A stretch of DNA of 9,914 bases from Parvularcula sp964484475 (GCA_964484475.1 CAZAFU010000106.1:1-9914), one strand, 5' to 3'; counted from the first letter of the stretch, positions 1-6,150 are shown. The notes: generated from the letters alone by a model not told the origin. Translations and numbers: made by a program.

Positions 1-308
1 TTCTTCTCGGCTGGAAGATGCCCCTGTCTCCCGGCGGTGGGCCGAGCCTCGTCGGGCAGGACCTCGAGGCGCTTGGGATTCCCGACGAGAAAGAACTGAT
101 CGACCGCTACCGCGAGCGGACCGGAGCGGACGTACCTGACAATCTCAGCTACTATTTCGCCTACAACCTCTTCCGCCTCGCAGGGATCGTGCAGGGCGTT
201 GCGAAGCGCGCACAGGACGGCAATGCCTCTTCGGAGAAGGCGGCGAGCTACGGCCAGATGGTGGCGCCGCTCGCGGGCATGGCGAAGCAGTTCGCGTCGG
301 CGGCCTGA
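1..308 (+). CDS. Phosphotransferase family protein (APH/ACAD10-like), C-terminal part
   Basis: The gene runs off the left edge. The frame is open from the first whole codon at base 3 (reading LLGWKMPLSPGGG) and stops with TGA at 306-308, leaving about 101 residues. The ATG at 18 is an internal methionine, because the frame stays open upstream of it. The tail carries a D-LEALGIP-E segment, a short RYRERTG stretch and then YYFAYNLFRLAGIVQGV followed by a helical end. That pattern is typical of the C-terminus of bacterial aminoglycoside-phosphotransferase-fold proteins related to the kinase domain of ACAD10/ACAD11, which in some members acts on hydroxyacyl-CoA substrates. The catalytic HGD and DxD motifs would lie upstream and cannot be seen. 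The nitroreductase begins 5 nt downstream, so the two are probably co-transcribed. The family call rests only on the C-terminal pattern and the substrate is unknown. Confidence 0.7.
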   Translation, partial: LLGWKMPLSPGGGPSLVGQDLEALGIPDEKELIDRYRERTGADVPDNLSYYFAYNLFRLAGIVQGVAKRAQDGNASSEKAASYGQMVAPLAGMAKQFASAA

Positions 309-313
309 CCTCC

Positions 314-997
314 GTGAGGGTTTCCGAAGCGGTCGCCCGGCGCAGGTCCTGCCGCGCCTTCCTGCCTGATGCGGTGCCCGGGGAGACGGTGCGTGATCTT
401 CTCGCCCGCGCCCTGCGCTCGCCTTCGGGAGGCAATCTCCAGCCCTGGCGCGTCATCGCTCTTGCGGGCGAAGCCAAGGATGCGCTGACCCCGCTGGCGC
501 AGGGCGCCCTTCTCCGGAACCCCAAGGGGGAGGAGGGAGATTACCCGATCTACCCGCCGGGCCTCGAGGAGCCCTACCGGACCCGCCGTTTCCGGGTGGG
601 CGAGGATCTCTACCGCTCGCTCGGTATCCCCCGGGACGACAAGGCGGCCCGCTACGCGTGGCTCGCCCGCAACTTCGCGTGGTTCGGCGCGCCGGTCGGG
701 CTCTTCTTCGTGACCCGCAGGAGCTTCGGCCACGGCCAGTGGGCGCATATGGGGATGCTGATGCAAACCATTGCCCTTCTTGCGGAGGAGGAGGGCCTTG
801 CCACCTGCATGCAGGAGGCCTGGGGCATGGTGCGGGAGACCCTGCACCCGCATCTGGGCTTGTCCGACGACGAGATCCTCTATGCTGGGATGGCCCTCGG
901 CCGACCCGATCCCGACGATCCCGTGAACGGGTGGCGGAGCGAGCGGGCGGCATTGGACGAGGTTGCGGAATTTCGCGGCTTCGGTGGAGGCGAATGA
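314..997 (+). CDS. Nitroreductase family protein (FMN-dependent NAD(P)H oxidoreductase)
   Basis: This 227-residue protein has the usual length of the nitroreductase fold. Family landmarks are in order. A basic RRRSCRAF stretch at residues 9-16 would bind the FMN phosphate. SPSGGNLQPW at 36-45 is the classic FMN/substrate loop. GLATCMQEAW at 161-170 and YAGMALGRPD at 190-199 match the C-terminal FMN-binding segment. These enzymes are cytosolic homodimers that reduce nitroaromatics, quinones or enones using FMN and NAD(P)H; the physiological substrate here cannot be told. The GTG at 314 is chosen because it lies 5 nt after the previous stop and gives a family-length N-terminus just before the RRS motif. 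No clear Shine-Dalgarno precedes it, so translation may be coupled to the upstream gene. Its TGA stop overlaps the ATG of the next gene (ATGA, 994-997). Confidence 0.9.
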   Translation: MRVSEAVARRRSCRAFLPDAVPGETVRDLLARALRSPSGGNLQPWRVIALAGEAKDALTPLAQGALLRNPKGEEGDYPIYPPGLEEPYRTRRFRVGEDLYRSLGIPRDDKAARYAWLARNFAWFGAPVGLFFVTRRSFGHGQWAHMGMLMQTIALLAEEEGLATCMQEAWGMVRETLHPHLGLSDDEILYAGMALGRPDPDDPVNGWRSERAALDEVAEFRGFGGGE

Positions 998-1929
998 TGA
1001 GCAAACCGACTCGGATCCCGAAGATCACCCGCATTCCTGCCCCGGCTCTCGGTCCGGAAGACGCGGTCATCGCCGCGGACGGGACCGTCTATTCAGCGTT
1101 GAGGAACGACGGCTGGCTCCTGCGCGTCAGGCCCGGTTGAAGCGAGGCAGAACGGGTCTGCCATCTCGGCGGCAGGGGACTCGGCGTGGAGCTTATGGCC
1201 GATGGGCGGGTACTCGTGTGCAATGCCGACCTGGGGCTACAGGCGGTGAACCCCGAAACCCAGGAGGTCGAGAGCCTGCTGCCCGAGGTGTTCGGTGAGC
1301 CTTTTGGGGTCTGCAACAACGCCGCGGTGGCATCGGACGGAACGATCGTCTTCACCGAAAGCTCCCGGCGCTATCGGCTCGAGAAATACAAGAACGATAT
1401 CGTCGAGGACACGCAGACCGGGCGGCTGATCAGGTGGCACCCGGACCGGGGGGCGCCGGAGGTCCTTCTGGACGGGCTCGCATTCGCCAACGGCGTTGCC
1501 CTTTCCGCCGACGAAGGGACGGTTTTCGTGGCCGAGACCGGCAAGGGACGCATCCACAAGGTGAGCCTCGACGATGGCGCGAACGGGGTCTTCGCCGAGG
1601 TGCCGGGATATCCCGACAATCTTTCGAGGGGGTCCGACGGCCTGATCTGGGCGGCGATCCCTGCGCCACTCAACGCGACCGTGCAGAAGCTCCACACGCT
1701 TCCGCTCTGGCTCAGGAAGTTCGTGGTCCGGCTGCCCGACGGGATGCAGCCGCCCATCGCGCGCTCCTGCCGCGTGATGGCCTTCAACGAGGATGGCCTG
1801 GTCGTGCATGACCTCGAAGGCGATCCGAGCCAGTACCACCATGTCACCGGCGTCAGGGAAAAGGACGGCATCGTCTGGCTCGGCAGCATCTACGAGGAAG
1901 CCCTGGGCACCTTCGCCTTGCGGGGATGA
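994..1929 (+). pseudogene. Strictosidine-synthase/SMP-30-like beta-propeller gene interrupted by one in-frame TGA
   Basis: A single reading frame covers 994-1929 (311 codons plus stop) apart from one internal TGA at 1138-1140, after codon 48 (LLRVRPG, stop, SEAERVCHLGG). Both sides look like the same protein. The first 48 codons (GPEDAVIAADGTVYSAL) match the first propeller blade of the family. The remainder has VFTESS, the GRLIRWHP turn, LLDGLAFANGVALS, VFVAET and VPGYPDNLSRG, all typical of the Str_synth/APMAP/gluconolactonase-like six-bladed propellers. No frameshift is needed, so a point change (for example GGA or CGA to TGA) or a sequencing error would explain it. The ATG at 994 overlaps the nitroreductase stop. 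GGAGG at 986-990 is better spaced (6 nt) for the second ATG at 997. Such proteins are usually metal-dependent lactonases or hydrolases; the substrate is unknown. Confidence 0.75.
1186..1929 (+). CDS. Downstream open part of the beta-propeller protein (SMP-30/strictosidine synthase-like)
   Basis: This is the 247-codon frame left after the internal TGA of the propeller gene, listed separately because it may still be translated. A GTG at 1186 follows AGGGG (1174-1178) by 7 nt, a usable ribosome-binding site 45 nt beyond the TGA, so reinitiation is possible. The product would keep the core motifs: VFTESSRRYRLEKYKND near residues 47-63, LLDGLAFANGVALS, VFVAETGKGRIHKV, PGYPDNLSRGSDGLIWAA and the last strand IVWLGSIYEEALGTFAL. 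It would lack the first blade, which normally closes the propeller with the last strand, so a folded active enzyme is doubtful. Automated annotation would probably report this segment as an SMP-30/gluconolactonase/LRE-family protein. dusA begins 3 nt after its stop. Confidence 0.55.
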   Translation: MELMADGRVLVCNADLGLQAVNPETQEVESLLPEVFGEPFGVCNNAAVASDGTIVFTESSRRYRLEKYKNDIVEDTQTGRLIRWHPDRGAPEVLLDGLAFANGVALSADEGTVFVAETGKGRIHKVSLDDGANGVFAEVPGYPDNLSRGSDGLIWAAIPAPLNATVQKLHTLPLWLRKFVVRLPDGMQPPIARSCRVMAFNEDGLVVHDLEGDPSQYHHVTGVREKDGIVWLGSIYEEALGTFALRG

Positions 1930-1932
1930 GGC

Positions 1933-2946
1933 TTGCCAAAGGGCGCGCGAGCCTCTTTCTCTCCCCCGATGACCTCGCCGAGCCACCGCTTCTCCGTTGC
2001 GCCGATGATCGACTGGACCGACCGGTACTGCCGCTACGTCCATCGCCAGTTCACGCGCCATGCGCTTCTCTACACGGAGATGGTCACCGCCGAGGCGATC
2101 CTGAACGGCGATCGCGACCGTCTTCTCGCTTATGACCATGGCGGGCCGACAGCCCTGCAACTCGGCGGCTCCGACCCCGGCCGTATGGCCCGGGCGGCGG
2201 AAATCGGCGCTGCCTACGGCTATGACGAGATCAACATGAATATCGGCTGCCCCTCGGACAGGGTGCAGTCGGGGCGTTTCGGGGCGTGCCTGATGGCCGA
2301 ACCCCGGCTGGTCGCCGAATGCCTTGCGGCCATGCGGGATGCCGTCAGCGTCCCGGTCACCGCGAAATGCAGGATCGGCATCGACGACGACGACCCCGAA
2401 GAGGTGCTCCCACGCTTCCTGGAACATGTGGAGCAGGCCGGGATCGCAACGGTCATCGTGCACGCCAGGAAGGCGTGGCTCAAAGGGCTTTCCCCGAAGG
2501 AGAACCGGACCGTTCCGCCCTTGGACTACGACCTCGTCTTCAGGATGAAGGAGCGGTTTTCTGGCCTCGACGTGGTTCTCAATGGCGGGTTGGCGTCGCC
2601 CGAAGCGGCGAAGGCGCATCTTGGCCGCTGCGACGGGGTGATGCTCGGCCGGGCAGCCTATGAACGGCCTGCCGAGCTTGGCAGCGTCGATCGTCTCTAT
2701 TTCAAGGACGAGCGCCCCGTGCCCGCGCCGGAGGAGGTGATCGCCCGGGTGGCGGCGAAGGCAAGGAGGGATGGCACCGAAATCTGGCGCTACGCCCGGC
2801 ACATGCTGGGCCTTTTTGCGGGGCGACCCGGCGCGCGTGCGTGGCGCCGGCGGATCAGCCAGGATGCCCGTGGCGCCGAGCCGGAGGTCCTGTTGGCCAT
2901 CCTCGACGATGAAGGCCTTGCGGGCGGATCGCGAGCCGCCGGTTGA
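1933..2946 (+). CDS. dusA: tRNA-dihydrouridine(20/20a) synthase DusA
   Basis: DusA is an FMN- and NADPH-dependent cytosolic enzyme that reduces uridines 20 and 20a in the tRNA D-loop. The protein aligns by eye with E. coli DusA along its length: RFSVAPMIDWTDRYCRY (residues 19-35), LLYTEMVTAEAI, ALQLGGSDP, YDEINMNIGCPSDRVQSG with the expected catalytic Cys106, FGACLM, K145 in VTAKCRIGIDD, VHARKAWLKGLSPKENR (176-192), PPLDY, the FMN-phosphate motifs NGG (217-219) and GR (239-240), and RHMLGLFAGRPGARAWRR in the C-terminal helical tRNA-binding domain. SPKENR, PPLDY and the GARxWRR tail mark it as DusA rather than DusB or DusC. The start is uncertain. TTG at 1933 follows a G-rich stretch (1922-1930), while the ATG at 1969 (13th codon) lacks a Shine-Dalgarno but also fits the family. 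Its TGA overlaps the next start. Confidence 0.95.
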   Translation: MPKGARASFSPPMTSPSHRFSVAPMIDWTDRYCRYVHRQFTRHALLYTEMVTAEAILNGDRDRLLAYDHGGPTALQLGGSDPGRMARAAEIGAAYGYDEINMNIGCPSDRVQSGRFGACLMAEPRLVAECLAAMRDAVSVPVTAKCRIGIDDDDPEEVLPRFLEHVEQAGIATVIVHARKAWLKGLSPKENRTVPPLDYDLVFRMKERFSGLDVVLNGGLASPEAAKAHLGRCDGVMLGRAAYERPAELGSVDRLYFKDERPVPAPEEVIARVAAKARRDGTEIWRYARHMLGLFAGRPGARAWRRRISQDARGAEPEVLLAILDDEGLAGGSRAAG

Positions 2947-3743
2947 GCGACGTCGTTCTTCTTGTCCTGACCGGCGCCTTTGCCGGAACCCTCGGCGGTC
3001 TTTTCGGGATCGGCGGGGGCATCGTCATCGTCCCCGTCCTCTATCTTGTCTTCACCGCCGCCGGTTCGGATCCCGAGATCGCTGCGAAAACGGCGGTCGG
3101 CACGTCCCTCGCCACCATTCTCGTCACCTCCGTTCGCTCCATGATGGCCCACCACAAGCGGGACGCGGTGGATTTCGACGTGCTCAGGATGTGGGGACCG
3201 ATGATCGCGGTCGGCGCGGTGATCGGTGCCTTGCTGGCGAAGCTGATCTCGGGAGCTGTCCTTCTCCTGGTCTTTGCCGTGGGCGTGCTGCTGATCGGGG
3301 TCCAGCGGATCTTCGGCAGCCGGGGGGTTGTTACCGTCCGTACCGTCCCGCCCGGTATCCAGAGGGCCATGGCGGTCCTGACCGGCACGTTCTCCGCGCT
3401 GATGGGGATCGGCGGCGGCGTGATCGGGGTCCTTCTTCTGACCATGATGGGCAGGCCCATGCACCGCGCGGTCGGTACGGCGTCGGGCTTCGGGCTCGCC
3501 ATCGCCGTTCCGGGATCCTTGAGCTTCGCCATCCTCGGACAAGGCGAAGCCACCCTTGGCGGCGCTGTCGGCTTCGTCCACCTGCCCGGCTTTCTCGCCG
3601 TGGCCTTCGGTACCCTGATCTTCGCGCCGATCGGAGCGAGGCTGGCCCACAGGCTCTCGGCCGAACGGCTCTCGTCGGTCTTCGGCGTCTACCTCATCAT
3701 CACTGCCGTCCTTCTCCTCAGGGAAGCGCTCGGAGCGCTCTGA
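2943..3743 (+). CDS. TauE/SafE family permease (sulfite exporter-like membrane protein)
   Basis: This 266-residue, very hydrophobic inner-membrane protein shows the internal duplication of the TauE/SafE (DUF81) family. The first copy has LGGLFGIGGGIVIVPVL at residues 17-33 followed by KTAVGTSLATI (49-59). The second has ALMGIGGGVIGVLLL at 152-166 followed by HRAVGTASGFGLAIA (174-188). Seven to eight membrane helices are likely. Characterised relatives export sulfite, sulfoacetate or related anions, but the substrate cannot be read from sequence and no sulfur gene lies nearby. The TTG start at 2943 is chosen because TTGA (2943-2946) overlaps the dusA stop and the N-terminus then starts just before the first helix. 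It is the last gene of the packed left-hand run; 75 bp with a candidate promoter separate it from lpdA. Confidence 0.88.
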   Translation: MSDVVLLVLTGAFAGTLGGLFGIGGGIVIVPVLYLVFTAAGSDPEIAAKTAVGTSLATILVTSVRSMMAHHKRDAVDFDVLRMWGPMIAVGAVIGALLAKLISGAVLLLVFAVGVLLIGVQRIFGSRGVVTVRTVPPGIQRAMAVLTGTFSALMGIGGGVIGVLLLTMMGRPMHRAVGTASGFGLAIAVPGSLSFAILGQGEATLGGAVGFVHLPGFLAVAFGTLIFAPIGARLAHRLSAERLSSVFGVYLIITAVLLLREALGAL

Positions 3744-3759
3744 GGTTCCGCCACGTAGG

Positions 3760-3788
3760 TTGACCCGTTAACGGCGTGGTCCTACCTG
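3760..3788 (+). promoter_or_regulatory. Candidate sigma-70-type promoter for lpdA with a palindrome in the spacer
   Basis: TTGACC (3760-3765) lies 17 nt before TACCTG (3783-3788), giving a good -35 box and a weak -10 box at ideal spacing, 30 nt upstream of the lpdA start. It is the only gap of any size between TauE and lpdA. The 10-bp perfect palindrome CCGTTAACGG (3765-3774) sits mostly between the two boxes, where a repressor or activator could bind. The call rests on similarity to the general consensus only. Confidence 0.4.
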
Positions 3789-3818
3789 CCGTGCCGATCA
3801 AGGAGACACATCAAAGCC

Positions 3819-5228
3819 ATGGCGAAAGAGTACGACGTCGTTGTCATCGGTGGCGGCCCGGGCGGCTACAACGCCGCTATCCGCGCAGCACAGCTCGGCC
3901 TTAAGACGGCCTGCATCGACAAGCGCGAGACCGAGAAGTTCGGAGGCACCTGCCTCAATGTGGGCTGTATCCCCTCCAAGGCGATGCTCCATGCATCGGA
4001 GGCCTATGAGAACGCGGGCAAGCACTTTGCCGACCTGGGGGTGAAGATCGAAGGCCTGTCGCTCGATCTCGAGCGGATGCTGGGCCAGAAGGCCGAAGCC
4101 GTGGACGGGCTGACCAAGGGGATCGAATACCTCTTCAAGAAGAACGGTGTCGACGGCTATCTCGGCTGGGGCCGGATCGAAGCTCCGGGTAAGGTCTCGG
4201 TGAAGACCAAGGACGGAACCGAGGAACTCAGTGCCAAGAATATCATCATCGCGACGGGTTCCGACATCCTCTCGCTGCCCGGTGTGGACATCGACGAGGA
4301 GGTGATCGTCTCCTCCACGGGCGCGCTCTCGCTGCCCAAGGTGCCTGAGCACCTCGTCGTCGTCGGCGGTGGGTATATCGGGCTCGAGATGGGTTCGGTC
4401 TGGCGCAGGCTGGGCGCCAAGGTGACGGTCGTGGAGTTTCTCGACCGCATAACCCCCGGCATGGACGGTGAGATCTCGAAACAATTCCAGCGTATCCTGA
4501 AGAAGCAGGGCGTCGAGTTCAAGCTCGGCACCAAGGTCACCGGCATCGAGAAGACCTCGAAGGGCGCGACCCTGACGGTAGAGCCCGCCAAGGGCGGTGA
4601 CAGCGAGACGATCGATGCCGACGTCGTCCTGATCGCCATTGGTCGAAAGCCCTATACGGACAATCTCGGCCTCGAGAATGTGGGCGTGAAACCGAATGAC
4701 CGCGGCTTCATCGAAGTGGACGGTCACTGGCGGACAGGTGCGGAGGGTGTCTACGCGATCGGCGACTGCACCCCGGGCCCGATGCTCGCCCACAAGGCCG
4801 AAGAGGAAGCGGTGGCCGTGGCCGAGGTCATCGCCAACGGGCACGGACATGTCGACTACGGTATCATCCCGGGTGTCGTCTACACCGACCCGGAGGTGGC
4901 CACCGTCGGCAAGACCGAGGAGCAGCTCAAGGAAGAGGGTGTCGATTACGTCGTCGGCAAGTTCCCCTTCACCGCGAACAGCCGCGCCAAGACGAATCAC
5001 GAGACGGACGGTTTCGTGAAGGTCCTCGCGGACAAGAAGACCGACCGGGTCCTCGGTGTGCACATGATCGGCACCGGCGTCGGCGAGATGATCGCGGAGG
5101 CCTGCATCATCATGGCCTTCGGCGGCAGCTCCGAAGACGTCGCGCGGACCTGCCACCCGCACCCCACCCGCACCGAAGCCTTCCGCCAGGCGGCGATGGG
5201 TGTCGAAGGCTGGACCATGCAGGCCTGA
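3819..5228 (+). CDS. lpdA: Dihydrolipoyl dehydrogenase (E3 of 2-oxoacid dehydrogenase complexes)
   Basis: This FAD flavoenzyme reoxidises dihydrolipoamide with NAD+ in the pyruvate, 2-oxoglutarate and branched-chain 2-oxoacid dehydrogenase complexes and in glycine cleavage. It is 469 residues, the normal length. Visible landmarks are the FAD-binding GGGPGG (11-16), the redox disulfide in GGTCLNVGCIPSK (Cys45 and Cys50), ATGS (145-148), the NAD-binding VVGGGYIGLE (181-190), the second FAD motif VYAIGD (311-316) and the dimer-interface active site HPHPTRTE with His448 and Glu453 acting across subunits. All key residues are present. The ATG at 3819 starts just before the nucleotide-binding strand. 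AAGGAG (3800-3805) is the nearest Shine-Dalgarno but sits 13 nt away, longer than usual. No E1 or E2 gene is adjacent, so this copy is transcribed apart from its partners, or they lie outside the window. Confidence 0.97.
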   Translation: MAKEYDVVVIGGGPGGYNAAIRAAQLGLKTACIDKRETEKFGGTCLNVGCIPSKAMLHASEAYENAGKHFADLGVKIEGLSLDLERMLGQKAEAVDGLTKGIEYLFKKNGVDGYLGWGRIEAPGKVSVKTKDGTEELSAKNIIIATGSDILSLPGVDIDEEVIVSSTGALSLPKVPEHLVVVGGGYIGLEMGSVWRRLGAKVTVVEFLDRITPGMDGEISKQFQRILKKQGVEFKLGTKVTGIEKTSKGATLTVEPAKGGDSETIDADVVLIAIGRKPYTDNLGLENVGVKPNDRGFIEVDGHWRTGAEGVYAIGDCTPGPMLAHKAEEEAVAVAEVIANGHGHVDYGIIPGVVYTDPEVATVGKTEEQLKEEGVDYVVGKFPFTANSRAKTNHETDGFVKVLADKKTDRVLGVHMIGTGVGEMIAEACIIMAFGGSSEDVARTCHPHPTRTEAFRQAAMGVEGWTMQA

Positions 5229-5254
5229 GGCCGCTGACTCAAAAGTGAAAGAGG

Positions 5255-5283
5255 CGGGAACTTTCAGCAGGGAGTTCCCGTTT
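5255..5283 (+). promoter_or_regulatory. EcfG-type (general stress response) promoter overlapping an 8-bp inverted repeat
   Basis: GGAAC (5257-5261) is followed after exactly 17 nt by CGTT (5279-5282). This matches the GGAAC-N16/17-CGTT consensus described for EcfG sigma factors of the alphaproteobacterial general stress response. It points at the entericidin-like gene, with the -10 box 28 nt before the ATG. The same bases form a perfect inverted repeat, CGGGAACT (5255-5262) and AGTTCCCG (5273-5280), around a 10-nt loop and followed by TTT, so the element could also act as a weak lpdA terminator. Confidence 0.65.
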
Positions 5284-5310
5284 CCCACTCCGCAAACAGG
5301 AGTGATTGCA

Positions 5311-5439
5311 ATGAACCTTATTCTTCGTCTGTCCGCCGCCCTTATCGTCGTTCTCGGCCTGTCCGCCTGCAATACCGTTGAGGGTGCAGGCCAGGATATC
5401 GAGCGTGCCGGTGAGGAAATCGAGGACGCGGGCAACTAA
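5311..5439 (+). CDS. Entericidin A/B-family small lipoprotein
   Basis: This is a 42-residue lipoprotein precursor: a short MNLILR n-region, a hydrophobic stretch LSAALIVVLG, and the lipobox LSAC with the lipidated cysteine at residue 20. The mature part is only 23 residues (NTVEGAGQDIERAGEEIEDA), matching the EcnA/EcnB pattern CNTxxGxGxDIxxxGexI. Entericidins are tiny envelope lipoproteins; in E. coli ecnA and ecnB form an antidote/toxin pair and ecnB is induced in stationary phase by sigma S. Here only one gene is present. The ATG at 5311 has AGGAG (5298-5302) 8 nt upstream. The frame is open further upstream, but a longer product would bury the signal peptide, so that reading is rejected. 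An EcfG-type promoter precedes it and a GC-rich hairpin follows. Whether it is toxin-like, antidote-like or purely structural cannot be read from sequence. Confidence 0.85.
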   Translation: MNLILRLSAALIVVLGLSACNTVEGAGQDIERAGEEIEDAGN

Positions 5440-5460
5440 GCGCGCCACCGGTTGAACCCT

Positions 5461-5493
5461 GCGCCGCCGCTCGCGTGAGTTTGACGGCGGCGC
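5461..5493 (+). terminator. GC-rich hairpin after the entericidin-like gene
   Basis: A perfect 9-bp inverted repeat, GCGCCGCCG (5461-5469) and CGGCGGCGC (5485-5493), encloses a 15-nt loop 21 nt after the lipoprotein stop. No T-run follows on either strand, so it is not a canonical intrinsic terminator. It could still end or stabilise the short lipoprotein transcript ahead of exoD. Confidence 0.35.
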
Positions 5494-5529
5494 GGGACCG
5501 AAAGTCGCAGCTTCCGTGTTTCACACGTC

Positions 5530-6150
5530 ATGAGCACCGCGGAAGCTACTGACGAGAAAGAGCCGCTCACCAGCGTCCTGAAGGACGCGGAGGAGAGCGG
5601 CGACGGCGAGAAAGCCTCCCTCGGCGAGATGGTCGATTCGATGGGGGCGGAGAGCCTCGGCCCGGTTCTCATCCTTTTCGGGCTTCTGGCGCTCTTCCCG
5701 CCGATCGGGGCCGTGCCGGGCGTTCCGATCGCCTTGGGCCTCGTCATCGTCTTCTACACCACGCAATTCCTCTTCGGGGTCGATCACATCTGGATGCCCG
5801 AGCGGCTCCGCAAGGTCAGCGTGAAGCGTTCCCTGATCCAGAAGGCCCAGAAAAAGCTCGACCCCGTTCTTTCCCGGGTCGACAAACTCTTCCGTGAGCG
5901 CCTGACCTTTCTCGTGGGCAAGACGGGCGCATGGCTCGCCGCCATTGGCGCGCTTTTCCACGCCGCCTTCATGATACCGCTGGAATTCATCAGTGCCGTG
6001 GCGATTCCGGGGCTTGCGCTCACCTTCTTCGGCATCGCCCTTTCGGCGCGGGACGGGTTGATGATGATCCTCGGCTGGCTTGCCACCGCCGGCGCGATCT
6101 ATGTCCTGATCTTCGTGGTGCCGTGGTCGAAGGTCACCTTCTGGAACTAG
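5530..6150 (+). CDS. exoD: ExoD family exopolysaccharide synthesis protein
   Basis: This 206-residue protein matches the ExoD family, first described in Sinorhizobium meliloti, where loss affects exopolysaccharide production, alkali tolerance and nodule invasion; the biochemical role is unknown. A polar, acidic N-terminus (about residues 1-32) leads into ASLGEMVDSMGAESLGPVLI and FGLLALFPPIGAVPGVP (50-66), the family's most conserved block. Then come a helical region with FLFGVDHIWMPERLRKVS, a charged loop (about 95-130) and three C-terminal hydrophobic segments (about 133-200), so it is an inner-membrane protein. The ATG at 5530 has no visible Shine-Dalgarno and a 5-bp hairpin (5515-5527) lies directly before it. 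It could be read from the lipoprotein promoter through the intervening hairpin or from its own unseen promoter. Its stop shares the CTAG at 6147-6150 with the convergent kinase gene. Confidence 0.88.
   Translation: MSTAEATDEKEPLTSVLKDAEESGDGEKASLGEMVDSMGAESLGPVLILFGLLALFPPIGAVPGVPIALGLVIVFYTTQFLFGVDHIWMPERLRKVSVKRSLIQKAQKKLDPVLSRVDKLFRERLTFLVGKTGAWLAAIGALFHAAFMIPLEFISAVAIPGLALTFFGIALSARDGLMMILGWLATAGAIYVLIFVVPWSKVTFWN

Noticed and set aside
1102..1127. Second EcfG-like match: GGAAC followed about 17 nt later by CGTC
   Set aside because: It lies inside the propeller coding sequence, the -10 is imperfect, and no gene starts at a suitable distance.
1138..1168. Selenocysteine insertion at the internal TGA, given a hairpin directly downstream
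   Set aside because: The loop ACGGG starts only 11 nt after the TGA and has no G in its first two positions, unlike the usual bacterial SECIS geometry. The site falls in a turn between propeller strands, and I know of no selenoprotein in this family.
1237..2802. Long minus-strand open frame opposite the propeller gene and dusA
   Set aside because: It spans two plus-strand genes with clear motifs and shows no domain of its own.
5200..5310. Longer upstream start for the entericidin-like gene
   Set aside because: It would overlap lpdA and place the signal peptide internally; the ATG at 5311 has a well-spaced AGGAG.
3798..5435. Long minus-strand open frame opposite lpdA
   Set aside because: lpdA has every catalytic motif on the plus strand; the antisense frame shows no family pattern and follows from GC-rich third positions.
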